Source: Arthrobacter sp. GMC3 (lineage in GTDB: Bacteria; Actinomycetota; Actinomycetes; Actinomycetales; Micrococcaceae). Taken from it: 64,000 nt of DNA. The notes under the pieces are model-generated. The model saw only the letters and a list, made by a program, of their open reading frames with translations, searched no databases and was not told the DNA's origin. The translations under genes and the position numbers were made by a program. Shown one piece after another: positions 51,319 to 63,656 of this stretch; within the stretch, counting starts at the first letter, position 1; the number at the start of each line of letters is the position of its first letter. The stretch lies in contig NZ_PJIO01000018.1 of assembly GCF_002929305.1 (NCBI RefSeq), positions 1 to 64,000 on the forward strand, given 5' to 3'.

Positions 51319-53289
51319 GTGCTGAATTTCTTCAATGCTTTCAAGCGAGTCCTCGTTGGCAGGCCCTACCGCAACGACAAACTCGCCCATACGCTGCTGC
51401 CTAAACGCATAGCGCTTCCGGTATTCGCCTCCGATGCCCTGTCGTCGGTGGCGTATGCACCCGATGAAATTCTGCTGACACTAGCCTTGGCCGGTGTTGC
51501 ATCCGTGGCCTTGGCTCCTTGGGTGGGCATTGCCGTCATGGTGGTCTTGCTCACAGTGGTGGCCTCGTACCGCCAAAACGTGCACGCCTACCCGTCCGGT
51601 GGCGGCGACTACGAGATCGCCAATATCAACCTGGGCAAGTCCGCCGGCCTCACTGTGGCCTCGGCCTTGATGGTTGACTACGTGCTAACCGTGGCAGTGT
51701 CCATGTCGTCGGCCGCCAACTACCTGGCCACCGCGATTCCCGGCCTGCACGGCACCCAGGCCATGATCGCCGTCGTAGGCGTGGTCATCTTGGCGCTGGT
51801 AAATCTGCGCGGCATCAAGGAAGCCGGCAGTGTGTTCGCCGTGCCCACCTACATTTTCATGTTCTGCATCTTCGCCATGACAGCGGTGGGAATCTTCCAA
51901 GCAGCCACCGGCACTCTGGGGCGTGCGCCATCGGCCGACTTTGAGATCATCCCGCAAGCAGCCTTCAATCAAGGGCTGGTGGGTCTGGCCGGCGCATTCT
52001 TGCTGCTGCGCGCCTTCTCCTCAGGTGCCGCAGCCTTGACAGGTGTGGAGGCCATCAGCAACGGCGTGCCGAATTTCCGCAAGCCCAAGAGCAAGAACGC
52101 GGCCACCACGCTGCTGCTGCTCGGCGGTATTGCTGCGGGCATGATGGCCAGCATCTTGTTCCTGGCCAACGCCATCGGCGTGCACATTGTGGCCGATCCA
52201 CACACCGAATTCCTGGTCAACGGGGTGGCTCCGCCCGAGGGATACGTGCAAAATCCCTCCATCAGCCAGATCGCCTCCACCATTTTTGGCTCCGGATCCA
52301 TTCCGTTCTTCATCATTGTCGCCGCCACCGGCACCATCTTGGTTTTCGCCTCCAACACCGCCTTCAACGGCTTCCCCGTGCTGGCTTCCATCCTGGCGAA
52401 GGACGGCTATTTGCCGCGCCAGCTGCGCACCCGCGGCGACAGGCTCGCCTTCAGCAACGGCGTACTTCTGCTGGCGGCCGGCGCCCTGGTGCTGATCATC
52501 GCTTTCAACGCCGACGTCACCAAGCTGATTCAGCTTTACATTGTGGGCGTGTTCATTTCCTTCACCGCAAGCCAGCTGGGCATGATCCGGCACTGGACGC
52601 GCGAACTGCGCACCATCAAAGACAAACACCTGCGCTTCCGGATGAAGCGCTCACGGATTATTAACAGCGTTGGTTTCTCCATGACCTTGACGGTATTAAT
52701 CATCGTTTTGATCACAAAGTTCAGCCAGGGCGCCTGGATCGCACTGCTGGCCATGGGCATCCTTTTCGCCGTCATGTGGAGCATCCGCGCCCACTACGAC
52801 AACGTTGCCGCGGAGCTGGCCGTGGACGATGACGCCTCGGTGCGGGCACTTCCGGCCCGGATTCACGCCCTTATTCTGGTTTCTCACGTGCGCAAACCGG
52901 TGATTCGCGCCGTCGCTTTCGCCCGCGCTTCCCGGCCCTCCACCCTTGAGGCCATCACGGTGGATCTGGATGCCGACGAGACCGAACAAACCATTGCGGA
53001 TTGGGACAGGCTGAGCATCCCGGTACCGTTGACTGTGTTGGCGAGTCCCTACAGGGAGACGCTGACACCGCTGATCAACCACATCAAGGACATGCGCAAG
53101 GACGCCCCGCGCGATTTGATTGTGGTGTACATCCCGGAATACGTGGTGGGCAAATGGTGGGAGCAACTGGTTCACAACCAGACGGCCCTGCGCATTAAGA
53201 CGCGATTGCATTTTGAACCAGGTGTTGTGGTGGCTAGCGTGCCATGGCAGCTTAATTCCTCCACCGACGCACAGAAGTACCAAGAGTAG
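51319..53289 (+). CDS. APC-superfamily permease, KimA-like potassium importer
   Basis: KimA (YdaO) of Bacillus subtilis imports potassium with protons and is inhibited by c-di-AMP. This 656-residue protein has the matching N-terminus (GRPYRNDKLAHTLLPKRIAL, then SSVAYAPDEILL), about 12 membrane helices to residue ~480, and a soluble C-terminal domain (about 495-656) resembling a UspA-like fold. It lies beside two RCK genes, as in mycobacteria. General amino-acid-permease annotation is an alternative, but the potassium-related neighbours favour KimA type. GTG 51319 starts the gene. Confidence 0.83.
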   Translation: MLNFFNAFKRVLVGRPYRNDKLAHTLLPKRIALPVFASDALSSVAYAPDEILLTLALAGVASVALAPWVGIAVMVVLLTVVASYRQNVHAYPSGGGDYEIANINLGKSAGLTVASALMVDYVLTVAVSMSSAANYLATAIPGLHGTQAMIAVVGVVILALVNLRGIKEAGSVFAVPTYIFMFCIFAMTAVGIFQAATGTLGRAPSADFEIIPQAAFNQGLVGLAGAFLLLRAFSSGAAALTGVEAISNGVPNFRKPKSKNAATTLLLLGGIAAGMMASILFLANAIGVHIVADPHTEFLVNGVAPPEGYVQNPSISQIASTIFGSGSIPFFIIVAATGTILVFASNTAFNGFPVLASILAKDGYLPRQLRTRGDRLAFSNGVLLLAAGALVLIIAFNADVTKLIQLYIVGVFISFTASQLGMIRHWTRELRTIKDKHLRFRMKRSRIINSVGFSMTLTVLIIVLITKFSQGAWIALLAMGILFAVMWSIRAHYDNVAAELAVDDDASVRALPARIHALILVSHVRKPVIRAVAFARASRPSTLEAITVDLDADETEQTIADWDRLSIPVPLTVLASPYRETLTPLINHIKDMRKDAPRDLIVVYIPEYVVGKWWEQLVHNQTALRIKTRLHFEPGVVVASVPWQLNSSTDAQKYQE

Positions 53290-53304
53290 AAGAGCATAGA
53301 TCCC

Positions 53305-54741
53305 ATGAGCAGTCCCGAAATCCCCACGCCCGCGCAGTCCCAGCGCCTCACCGTCACCGTGGGTCCCGTTGCCCATGGCGGTCATTGCGTTGCCCGCCAT
53401 GATGGCCGTGTCATCTTTGTCCGGCACGCCATCCCGGGCGAGACCGTGGAGATCTCACTGACGGAGCACGACGACGACGCCAAGTTCTGGCGCGCGGATG
53501 TCACCAAGGTGGTGGAAGGTTCACCGGAGCGGGTGGAGCATTTCTGGCCCGAGGCCGACGCCCTGCGTGCTGGCGCCCGGGGAGCGACACCGATCGGCGG
53601 CGCCGAGTTTGGCCACGTGTCCCGCAAGGGCCAGCTGGAACTGAAAACGGCCGTGGTCCGGGAACAGCTCGAGCGCCTGGGCGGGCTGTCAACAGCAGCA
53701 CTCGACGAGCTCTTCAGCGCCGGCGTTGAGGACGTGGACTCGAACGGCACCGACGCCCAGCAGGCCGGTCTGGGGTGGCGGACCCGGGTGGGTTTTGCCG
53801 TCACACCGTCGGGGAAGCTGGGTATGCACGCCCACCGCTCCCACACCATTTTGCCCATTGCGCAGATGCCGCTGGCCGTCCCCGCCGTGGACGACTTGCG
53901 CCTCTGGGAATTGGACTTCACGGGCATCGAGAAGATTGAGGTCGCGGCACCGGCCAACGACTCCGGTGTCCTGGTGCTGCTGGCCCCGGTCCATGGCCTG
54001 AGCGAAAAAGCCGCCGGCCACGCACTCAAGCGTGTAGCCCGCGCTCTGGCCACCCGCGAAGTTGCGCCGTCTGTAGCTCGCTGGAACCCGGAAAACAATG
54101 AGATCGAGGTTATCAACGGCCGCGGCTGGGTTAAAGAAACCACCGACGACCACGAGTTCAGGGTCACCGGCGACGGCTTTTGGCAGATCCATCGCAACGC
54201 ACCCAAGGTGCTCACCGACGCCGCCCTGGGCTACCTGCTCTCCGGCGGCTACCTGAACGACGGCGCGGACGTCGCGGACCTCTACGCCGGTGCCGGGCTG
54301 TTCACGGCACCCCTGGCCGACGCCGTGGGACCCGACGGCAGTGTGCTCTCCGTTGAAGGCTCACCGGGCACCAGCCGGGACGCGCGCAAGAACCTGCACG
54401 CCAGCGCCCACGTGGAAATCCTGCAGGGCAGGGTGGAGAAGATCCTGGGCACGCAGTCCCGCGCCTCGCAGTCCGCGGCCGGACAGCGACGCCGTTTCGA
54501 CGCCGTCGTACTTGACCCGCCCCGCGCCGGGGCAGGCAAGGCAGTGGTACGGGCCCTGGTGGCGACGCAGCCGCGAGCCATCGCCTACGTTTCCTGCGAT
54601 CCGGCAGCCTTTGCCCGCGACGTAAAGTACTTCGCGAACGCTGGCTGGCAGGTTGAAAAGCTGCGCGCCTTTGACCTGTACCCGCACACCCACCACGTGG
54701 AGACCGTGGCACTGCTCACTCCCGCCCCCAAGGCCTCCTAG
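53305..54741 (+). CDS. TRAM-domain class I SAM-dependent RNA (uracil-5-)methyltransferase
   Basis: Members of the TrmA/RlmC/RlmD family methylate uracil-5 in tRNA or 23S rRNA. In 478 residues it has an N-terminal TRAM domain (about 10-70, VTVGPVAHGGHCVARHDG), a central insert without the FeS cysteine cluster of RlmD, and a Rossmann domain with DLYAGAGLFTAPLA (about 325-338), LDPPRAGAGKA (about 402-412) and the catalytic YVSCDPAAFARD (cysteine near 431). Target site cannot be told. It starts 15 bases after the permease and ends nine bases before the ATPase gene. Confidence 0.9.
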   Translation: MSSPEIPTPAQSQRLTVTVGPVAHGGHCVARHDGRVIFVRHAIPGETVEISLTEHDDDAKFWRADVTKVVEGSPERVEHFWPEADALRAGARGATPIGGAEFGHVSRKGQLELKTAVVREQLERLGGLSTAALDELFSAGVEDVDSNGTDAQQAGLGWRTRVGFAVTPSGKLGMHAHRSHTILPIAQMPLAVPAVDDLRLWELDFTGIEKIEVAAPANDSGVLVLLAPVHGLSEKAAGHALKRVARALATREVAPSVARWNPENNEIEVINGRGWVKETTDDHEFRVTGDGFWQIHRNAPKVLTDAALGYLLSGGYLNDGADVADLYAGAGLFTAPLADAVGPDGSVLSVEGSPGTSRDARKNLHASAHVEILQGRVEKILGTQSRASQSAAGQRRRFDAVVLDPPRAGAGKAVVRALVATQPRAIAYVSCDPAAFARDVKYFANAGWQVEKLRAFDLYPHTHHVETVALLTPAPKAS

Positions 54742-54750
54742 GAGCGGTTC

Positions 54751-57360
54751 TTGAAAGCCCCCGCCGAACAGCCGGAACCCGCCAAGGCTCACCATGCCAA
54801 GCCCGTGGCACGGGACCTGACACGTAGCAAACCCAAGGGGACCGTGCTGGCCGAGCGGCGCGACGAGCACAGGCGCGCCGCTCTGGCCCACGCCAGGGCC
54901 GCCCTGGCGCCCGTGGATTCCGCCGTTCTGGAACGGGATGGGCTCAGCCCGAGCCAGGTGAAGGAGCGCCGCGCCGCCGAGTTGAGCAACGCGGTGGCGC
55001 ACGAGAGCAGTCGAAGTATTTGGGCGATCATCCGCTCCAACGTCTTCACCCTGTTCAACGCGGTCCTGGGCAGCGCCTTGGTGCTGGTGTTGTTGGTGGG
55101 GGATCCTCGCGATGCGTTGTTCGGCTTCATTGTGCTGGCCAACGCCGCCATCGGCGTGGCGCAGGAATACCGGGCCAAGCGCACCCTGGACAAGCTGGCG
55201 GTGCTCCACGCACCCAAGGCCCGGGTCCGTCGTGGCGGGGACGAACACGAGATCGCCGTGGCCGAAGTGCTCTACGACGACATCTTGCTGCTGCGCACCG
55301 GCGACCAGATCCCGGCAGACGCCATTATCGTCTCGGCGGAGGCACTGGAGATTGATGAATCCTTGCTGACGGGGGAGTCAGAGCCCGTCGGAAAGGGAAT
55401 CGGCGACACAGCACTGTCCGGTTCGGCGGTGGTCGCCGGGCACGGGGAAGCCAGGGTGCACCGTGTGGGAGCAGAATCCTACGCCAGCGGGTTGACGGCC
55501 GAAGCGCGGCGGTTCTCACTGGTCAACTCCGAAATTCGCAATTCCATCAACCGCATCATCATGTACATCGCTTGGGCGCTGATCCCCATCATCTTGCTGG
55601 TCATCAACGGCCAGATGAGCGCCCATGGCGGCTGGGCCGAATCCATTGCCAGCGGCGCGTGGCGCACGGCCGTGGTCAGCGCCGTGGCCAGCATTGTGGC
55701 CATGATCCCGGAGGGTCTGGTGCTCCTGACGAGCATTTCCTTCGGTATGGCCGCGGTGACTCTGGCCCGGCGCAACGTGCTGGTCCAGGAACTGCCCGCG
55801 GTGGAGGGCCTGGCCAGGGTCGACATGGTCTGCCTGGACAAGACCGGGACGCTGACCGAGGGAAGAATGGAACTGGCCGACACCGCCTTTCTGGGGCAAG
55901 TTCCCGGATGGGAACAGGTACTGGCCTGGTTTGCCGCCCACCCCAACGCCAATGCCACGGCCGCCGCGCTGGGCAGCAGCTACACCACCGCCCCCGAGAC
56001 GGAAGCCCAGGACCAGGTCCCCTTCAGCAGCGCCCGCAAATTCAGTGCCGTCACCTTTGGTGCAGGAGCGCTGGAACAGGCCTCCGAGGCCGGCACATGG
56101 GTGCTGGGGGCTCCCGACGTCGTTCTGGCCAGCACTGGCGATCCCGGGGCCGCGGACGCCACAGAAGCGGCACTGACAGCCTCCCATGAGGCGGCAGGCC
56201 ATGGCTTGCGCGCCGTGATCCTGGCCTACCGACCGGCGTCGGACTTGGCCGACGCTGACGGCGAGTTCTCGCTTGCGGGGCTGGCGCCGGTTGCCCTGCT
56301 GACGTTCCGCGAGAAAGTGCGCCCGGATGCCGGAGCCACCTTGCAATACTTCCGGGACCAGGGGGTGTTTTTGAAAATCATCTCCGGGGATAACCCGCGC
56401 ACGGTGGCGGCCGTGGCCCGAGACGTCGGTTTTGAGTTCGACGGCGACGGTTATGACGCCCGCAACCTCCCGGATGACGTGGCCGGTATGGCCGAGGTGT
56501 TGGAGCGTGAAAGCGTGCTGGGTCGCGTCACGCCGGAACAAAAAAAGATGATCGTCCTGGCGCTGCAAAGCCGCGGCCATGTGGTGGCGATGACCGGCGA
56601 CGGCGTCAACGACGCCCTGGCGCTCAAGCATGCCGACATTGGGATCGCCATGGGCAGCGGCGCGGCAGCCACCAAGGCTGTTTCACGTCTGGTGCTCCTG
56701 GACGGCCAGTTCTCGCACCTGCCCTCCGTGGTGGCTGAGGGGCGGCGGGTCATTGCCAACGTGGAGCGTGTGGCTAACTTGTTCCTGACCAAGACCTCCT
56801 ACGCCATCATTATTTCGATCGTCATTGGGCTGCTGATGTGGCAGTACCCGTTCTTGCCGCGGCAGCTCTCGGTTGTGAGCTCCATGACAATCGGCATCCC
56901 TGCCTTCTTCCTTGCCTTGCTGCCCAACGCCCGCCGCTACCAGCCCGGATTCCTGCGCCGGGCGCTGCTTTTCTCCATTCCGGCCGGGGTGATCCTCTCT
57001 GCCTGCATCATGGCCGTCTACTGGTTCGCCCGCACGTTCCCGGACCCGCTGGCCACCCAGGCCCAGGCCATCACCTCTGCCCAGACAGCCACCACTTTGA
57101 CGGTCCTGCTCGTGGCGCTGTGGGTGCTGGGTGCACTGGCAAGGCCCTTCGACATCTGGCGGTCCCTGCTGGTCGGGGCCATGGTTGCCGGGCTGGCGTT
57201 GATCATGGCAATACCGTTCGCCCGAAATTTCTTTGCCCTGGATATCCCGTCCGGAACGCTGTTAGCGGCTACGATGGGCGTAACTGCCGCAGGATGTCTG
57301 GCGATCGAGCTGCTCTACCGTTTCCTGAGGAAACGCGGGGCAGTATCCGAGCGCGAGTAA
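54751..57360 (+). CDS. cation-translocating P-type ATPase, CtpE-like
   Basis: The 869-residue pump has an N-terminal actuator domain (SLLTGESEPVG near 207-217), the P-type catalytic Asp363 in CLDKTGTLTEG, the hinge TGDGVNDALALKHADIG near 617-633 and ten likely membrane helices. The M4 motif PEGL begins at Pro320 in MIPEGLVLLTSISFG. That motif and the surrounding sequence match CtpE of mycobacteria, reported to take up calcium; no Cys-Pro-Cys metal motif is present, so heavy metals are unlikely. TTG 54751 follows AGGAG. Ion specificity is inference. Confidence 0.88.
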   Translation: MKAPAEQPEPAKAHHAKPVARDLTRSKPKGTVLAERRDEHRRAALAHARAALAPVDSAVLERDGLSPSQVKERRAAELSNAVAHESSRSIWAIIRSNVFTLFNAVLGSALVLVLLVGDPRDALFGFIVLANAAIGVAQEYRAKRTLDKLAVLHAPKARVRRGGDEHEIAVAEVLYDDILLLRTGDQIPADAIIVSAEALEIDESLLTGESEPVGKGIGDTALSGSAVVAGHGEARVHRVGAESYASGLTAEARRFSLVNSEIRNSINRIIMYIAWALIPIILLVINGQMSAHGGWAESIASGAWRTAVVSAVASIVAMIPEGLVLLTSISFGMAAVTLARRNVLVQELPAVEGLARVDMVCLDKTGTLTEGRMELADTAFLGQVPGWEQVLAWFAAHPNANATAAALGSSYTTAPETEAQDQVPFSSARKFSAVTFGAGALEQASEAGTWVLGAPDVVLASTGDPGAADATEAALTASHEAAGHGLRAVILAYRPASDLADADGEFSLAGLAPVALLTFREKVRPDAGATLQYFRDQGVFLKIISGDNPRTVAAVARDVGFEFDGDGYDARNLPDDVAGMAEVLERESVLGRVTPEQKKMIVLALQSRGHVVAMTGDGVNDALALKHADIGIAMGSGAAATKAVSRLVLLDGQFSHLPSVVAEGRRVIANVERVANLFLTKTSYAIIISIVIGLLMWQYPFLPRQLSVVSSMTIGIPAFFLALLPNARRYQPGFLRRALLFSIPAGVILSACIMAVYWFARTFPDPLATQAQAITSAQTATTLTVLLVALWVLGALARPFDIWRSLLVGAMVAGLALIMAIPFARNFFALDIPSGTLLAATMGVTAAGCLAIELLYRFLRKRGAVSERE

Positions 57361-57428
57361 GGCGTGCCTAACTGGCGTCTGTGGCCCCGCGTGACAAAGA
57401 TAAAAGCAGTGGCGAGAGGAGTCCATCG

Positions 57429-60257
<2,829 letters not shown>

Positions 60258-60270
60258 CGCAGTCGAATTA

Positions 60271-60314
60271 CCCTGAGGGCGGGTGTCCGGGAAACCGGGC
60301 ACCCGCCCTCAGGG
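60271..60314 (+). terminator. terminator of acnA
   Basis: A 20-base-pair stem, arms 60271-60290 and 60295-60314, with one G-T pair and a GAAA tetraloop, starts 13 bases after the acnA stop and is followed by a short T-rich stretch. It isolates acnA from dxs. Confidence 0.92.
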
Positions 60315-60394
60315 CTTTAACTTTGCTTCCGTGTCAGGGAACGGGCCCGGACACGATATTGTTAGACGTTGATAGTTGACCCAGGGAGGTACCA

Positions 60395-62386
60395 ATGGGA
60401 CTGTTGGAAACCATCGCGCATCCGCGGGATCTTAGTAAGCTCAGTGACACTCAAATGCAGACCCTTGCACAGGAGATTAGGGCCTTTCTGATCAGCAATG
60501 TCTCCCAAACCGGTGGACACCTTGGCCCGAACCTGGGTGTGGTTGAGCTCACGCTGGCCATCCACCGCGTCTTTGACTCCCCACGGGACAGCATCATCTT
60601 TGACACAGGACACCAGTCCTATGTCCACAAACTTGTCACTGGACGCCAGGACTTCTCTACCCTGCGGAAACAGGGCGGCATGTCCGGATACCCCAGCCGG
60701 GCCGAGTCCGAGCACGACATTGTGGAGAGCTCCCACGCCTCCTCATCCCTGTCCTGGGCTGACGGTATTTCACGGGCCCGCCAGTTGACGGGGGAAGGCG
60801 ACCGCTACGTCGTCGCGGTGATTGGCGACGGCGCCCTCACCGGCGGTATGACGTGGGAAGCGCTGAACAATATTGCCGCGGACAAGAACCGCCGGGTGGT
60901 CATCGTTGTCAACGACAACGGCCGCTCCTACGCCCCAACGGTGGGTGGCGTGGCCGACTACCTCGCTTCGCTGCGACCGGCCATTGACCACGTGCGCACG
61001 CACAAGAAGTATGAAGCGTCCATGTCTTGGGGCAAGAAGCTGTTGCAGGACGGCAACTCCGCCGGCAAATTCATGTACAAGAGCCTGCACGCCGCCAAAA
61101 AGGGCGTCAAGGACTGGTGGGCGCCGCAGGGGCTCTTCGATGACCTGGGGCTGAAGTATGTGGGCCCGGTTGACGGGCACGACGAGAAAGCCATGGAGGC
61201 GGCTCTGCTGCTGGCCAAGAACTTTGGCGGGCCTGTGATCGTGCACGCGTTCACCGAGAAGGGACGCGGCTATGCGCCGGCCCGGGCTCATGAGGGGGAC
61301 CAGTTCCACGCCGTCGGAGTTATCAATCCGGCAACGGGGAAGTCGGTGGAAACGCCCAGCGGCAAGTCCTGGACCGGCGTGTTTGGTGATGAGATCGCCG
61401 CCATCGCTGATGAACGTGAGGACATTGTTGGCATCACCGGTGCCATGCTGATCCCCGTGGGCCTGCAGAAGTTTGCGGAAAAGTACCCCGACCGGGTCAT
61501 TGATGTTGGCATTGCCGAACAGCATGCCCTCACCATGGCGGCCGGGCTGGCCTTTGGTGGCCTGCACCCCGTGGTGGCTATTTATGCGACCTTCCTCAAC
61601 AGGGGTTTTGACCAGCTTTTGATGGACGTTGCCTTGCACAAGGCGGGCGTGACGGTGGTCCTTGACCGTGCAGGCGTCACAGGTCCTGACGGTGCCAGCC
61701 ACCACGGCATGTGGGACTTGTCCATGCTGCAAATAATTCCCGGCCTGCACCTGGCCGCCCCCCGTGACGCCGTAAGGCTCAGGGAGGAACTGCGCGAGGC
61801 CGTGGCCATTTCCGATGCCCCCAGCGTTGTGCGGTATTCCAAGGGAACGGTGGGCCCGGAAATTGCGGCCCTGGAACGCCTGTACGACGGCGTCGATGTC
61901 CTGGCCCGCACCGCTCACGACATGCCAGGGGCGGGAACCGACCCGGAAACTGACGTACTGATCGTCAGTGTTGGCGCCATGAGCGAGCTGGCCCTGGATG
62001 TGGCCTCCCGCATCAGCGCCCAAGGCATTACTTCAACCGTGGTTGATCCCCGCTGGGTCATGCCCGTGCCCAAGTCCATTGTGCAGCTGGCCTCCGGGCA
62101 CCGCATTGTCATCGTGATTGAGGACGGTGTGCGGGCCGGTGGCGTGGGCTCACGGATCCGTCAGGAATTGCGGGCTGCCGGGGTGGACACAGCGCTGAAC
62201 GAGGTGGGCCTGCCCGTGGAGTTCCTTGACCACGGTACCCGCGAGGAAGTGCTTGAACGTGTGGGTCTGACGGCTCAGCGGGTGGCACAGGATGTGGTGG
62301 AACAGGTGCTCGGAACTAAGGTTCCCTTCGCCCGGCCCCTGCCCGGGCAGCCGGCACCGCGCACAGGTCAGATGCCCATCCTGTGA
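60395..62386 (+). CDS. dxs: 1-deoxy-D-xylulose-5-phosphate synthase
   Basis: DXS joins pyruvate and glyceraldehyde 3-phosphate to start the MEP isoprenoid pathway. At 663 residues it has the thiamine-diphosphate motif GDGALTGGMTWEALNN (about 149-164), GHQSYVHKL near 72-80 with a catalytic histidine, and the transketolase-type second domain with DVGIAEQHA (about 370-378, Glu and His) and DRAGVTGPDG. ATG 60395 has GGGAGG before it. Its TGA overlaps the GTG of the DUF402 gene. Confidence 0.97.
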   Translation: MGLLETIAHPRDLSKLSDTQMQTLAQEIRAFLISNVSQTGGHLGPNLGVVELTLAIHRVFDSPRDSIIFDTGHQSYVHKLVTGRQDFSTLRKQGGMSGYPSRAESEHDIVESSHASSSLSWADGISRARQLTGEGDRYVVAVIGDGALTGGMTWEALNNIAADKNRRVVIVVNDNGRSYAPTVGGVADYLASLRPAIDHVRTHKKYEASMSWGKKLLQDGNSAGKFMYKSLHAAKKGVKDWWAPQGLFDDLGLKYVGPVDGHDEKAMEAALLLAKNFGGPVIVHAFTEKGRGYAPARAHEGDQFHAVGVINPATGKSVETPSGKSWTGVFGDEIAAIADEREDIVGITGAMLIPVGLQKFAEKYPDRVIDVGIAEQHALTMAAGLAFGGLHPVVAIYATFLNRGFDQLLMDVALHKAGVTVVLDRAGVTGPDGASHHGMWDLSMLQIIPGLHLAAPRDAVRLREELREAVAISDAPSVVRYSKGTVGPEIAALERLYDGVDVLARTAHDMPGAGTDPETDVLIVSVGAMSELALDVASRISAQGITSTVVDPRWVMPVPKSIVQLASGHRIVIVIEDGVRAGGVGSRIRQELRAAGVDTALNEVGLPVEFLDHGTREEVLERVGLTAQRVAQDVVEQVLGTKVPFARPLPGQPAPRTGQMPIL

Positions 62387-62967
62387 GCCCCTTTCCGCCA
62401 CCTGTGCACGCTGAATCTTTGGCTGAGCTACTCCCGCAGCAGGGGGAGTTGATCGTTTCCCGCAACCGTAAATATAACGGAAAAGCCCATTGGGTGGTCC
62501 CCGGACGGTATCTGGGTGAGGACGAATTTGGGCACTGGATCTTCCAGGGCACGGGCGAATTCATCGCCCGTCCCGGCGCTGCCTTGTATACGTCCTCGGA
62601 CGCAATCTTGCTGGTCCCACATGCGGGTGACTGGGTGGCGACGTTCTACGACGACGCCCACCCTGCCGGCGTCGAACTCTACATAGACCTGGCCACGGAG
62701 TTCTCCTGGCAGCGGATCCGGCCTGCCGTGATCGAGTTCCACATGATCGACATGGACTTGGATGTCATCCGCACCAAAGACCGCGGACTGTACGTTGACG
62801 ACGAAGACGAATTTGCAGCGCATAGCGTGCTGATGAACTACCCGGCCGAGCTGTGCACCCGCATGGAATCGGCCACAGCCTCCCTGGTGGACGCCGTTGC
62901 GGCCCGCCAGGCACCATTTGACGGTCGCGACGCGGCCTGGTTCACCTTAGGAAGGTCACTGCCATGA
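62383..62967 (+). CDS. DUF402 domain protein
   Basis: DUF402 proteins have a small beta-barrel fold and some are nucleoside/diphosphate phosphohydrolases. The 194-residue protein shows the conserved beta strands (ELYIDLATEF near 100-109, FHMIDMDLDVIRT near 121-133 with acidic residues that could bind metal) and DDEDEFAAHSV. GTG 62383 shares GTGA with the dxs stop, so it is translationally coupled to dxs. Its last four bases overlap the next gene. Substrate unknown; the coupling suggests a role connected with phosphorylated metabolites. Confidence 0.85.
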   Translation: MSPFPPPVHAESLAELLPQQGELIVSRNRKYNGKAHWVVPGRYLGEDEFGHWIFQGTGEFIARPGAALYTSSDAILLVPHAGDWVATFYDDAHPAGVELYIDLATEFSWQRIRPAVIEFHMIDMDLDVIRTKDRGLYVDDEDEFAAHSVLMNYPAELCTRMESATASLVDAVAARQAPFDGRDAAWFTLGRSLP

Positions 62968-63605
62968 GCTGGACACAAGAAGAGACGCACGGAACCGCGG
63001 ATGCGAATATTGTGCGCAAGTACAAGACCGAAGACGACGGGACATTGGTTTTCCGTGAGGCGTGGGTTGACGTTGCAGAAGGCTCAGAGAATGGCGCGGA
63101 CGACGGCGAAATTTACTTTGTAGTGAACCACGGACCCGTTGGCCAGCAGAGCAAGTCCAAGGAAGTGGTGGTGGCCAGTGAGGAAGAGGCACGCGGACTG
63201 CTAGCCGGATTCGCACAGCAGTGCGCCGAGGACGGCTACGCCGAACTGGGCCGTGACGAACAATTCATGGTGGTTGCCCAGATCGCGCTGAAGAACGCCC
63301 GCGTCACCGACCGGGACAAGTACCTGGAGGAAAAGGCCCGCGAGGCACTCATCGCCCACCTTGCCTGGCGCGGGAGTGGTGTAGTGGAAAAGACCGAGTT
63401 TGTGGACGGCCCGCACAGCACAGGGAAGCTGAACATCTACATCCTGGCCCCTGACGCTGCCCGTGCAGTAGCCAACATCAAGGTGTGCGTCCGGGAACAT
63501 AAGCTCGACTTCACCAAACTGAGTATCGGAGTTGCCCCGGCCAATGACTTGGCGGCCATCAAGGGCAAGTACACACCCACCGGAACCACCACGTTCGCCC
63601 TTTAG
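62964..63605 (+). CDS. conserved hypothetical protein, function unknown
   Basis: A 213-residue acidic soluble protein starting ATG 62964 inside the DUF402 end (ATGA overlap). It has an N-terminal beta-rich part (KYKTEDDGTLVFREAWVDVAE and IYFVVNHGPVGQQSKSKEV) and a longer helical middle (ARGLLAGFAQQCAEDGYAEL, DKYLEEKAREALIAHLAW) with a final beta segment. No recognised motif or signal peptide. It is the third gene of the dxs operon and probably its end; no clear terminator follows before the aldo/keto reductase. Confidence 0.8.
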   Translation: MSWTQEETHGTADANIVRKYKTEDDGTLVFREAWVDVAEGSENGADDGEIYFVVNHGPVGQQSKSKEVVVASEEEARGLLAGFAQQCAEDGYAELGRDEQFMVVAQIALKNARVTDRDKYLEEKAREALIAHLAWRGSGVVEKTEFVDGPHSTGKLNIYILAPDAARAVANIKVCVREHKLDFTKLSIGVAPANDLAAIKGKYTPTGTTTFAL

Positions 63606-63656
63606 CGTCCCGGAAAGCGGCCATCACGGTCGCTGCAAATTCGCTATTGTGGAGGC

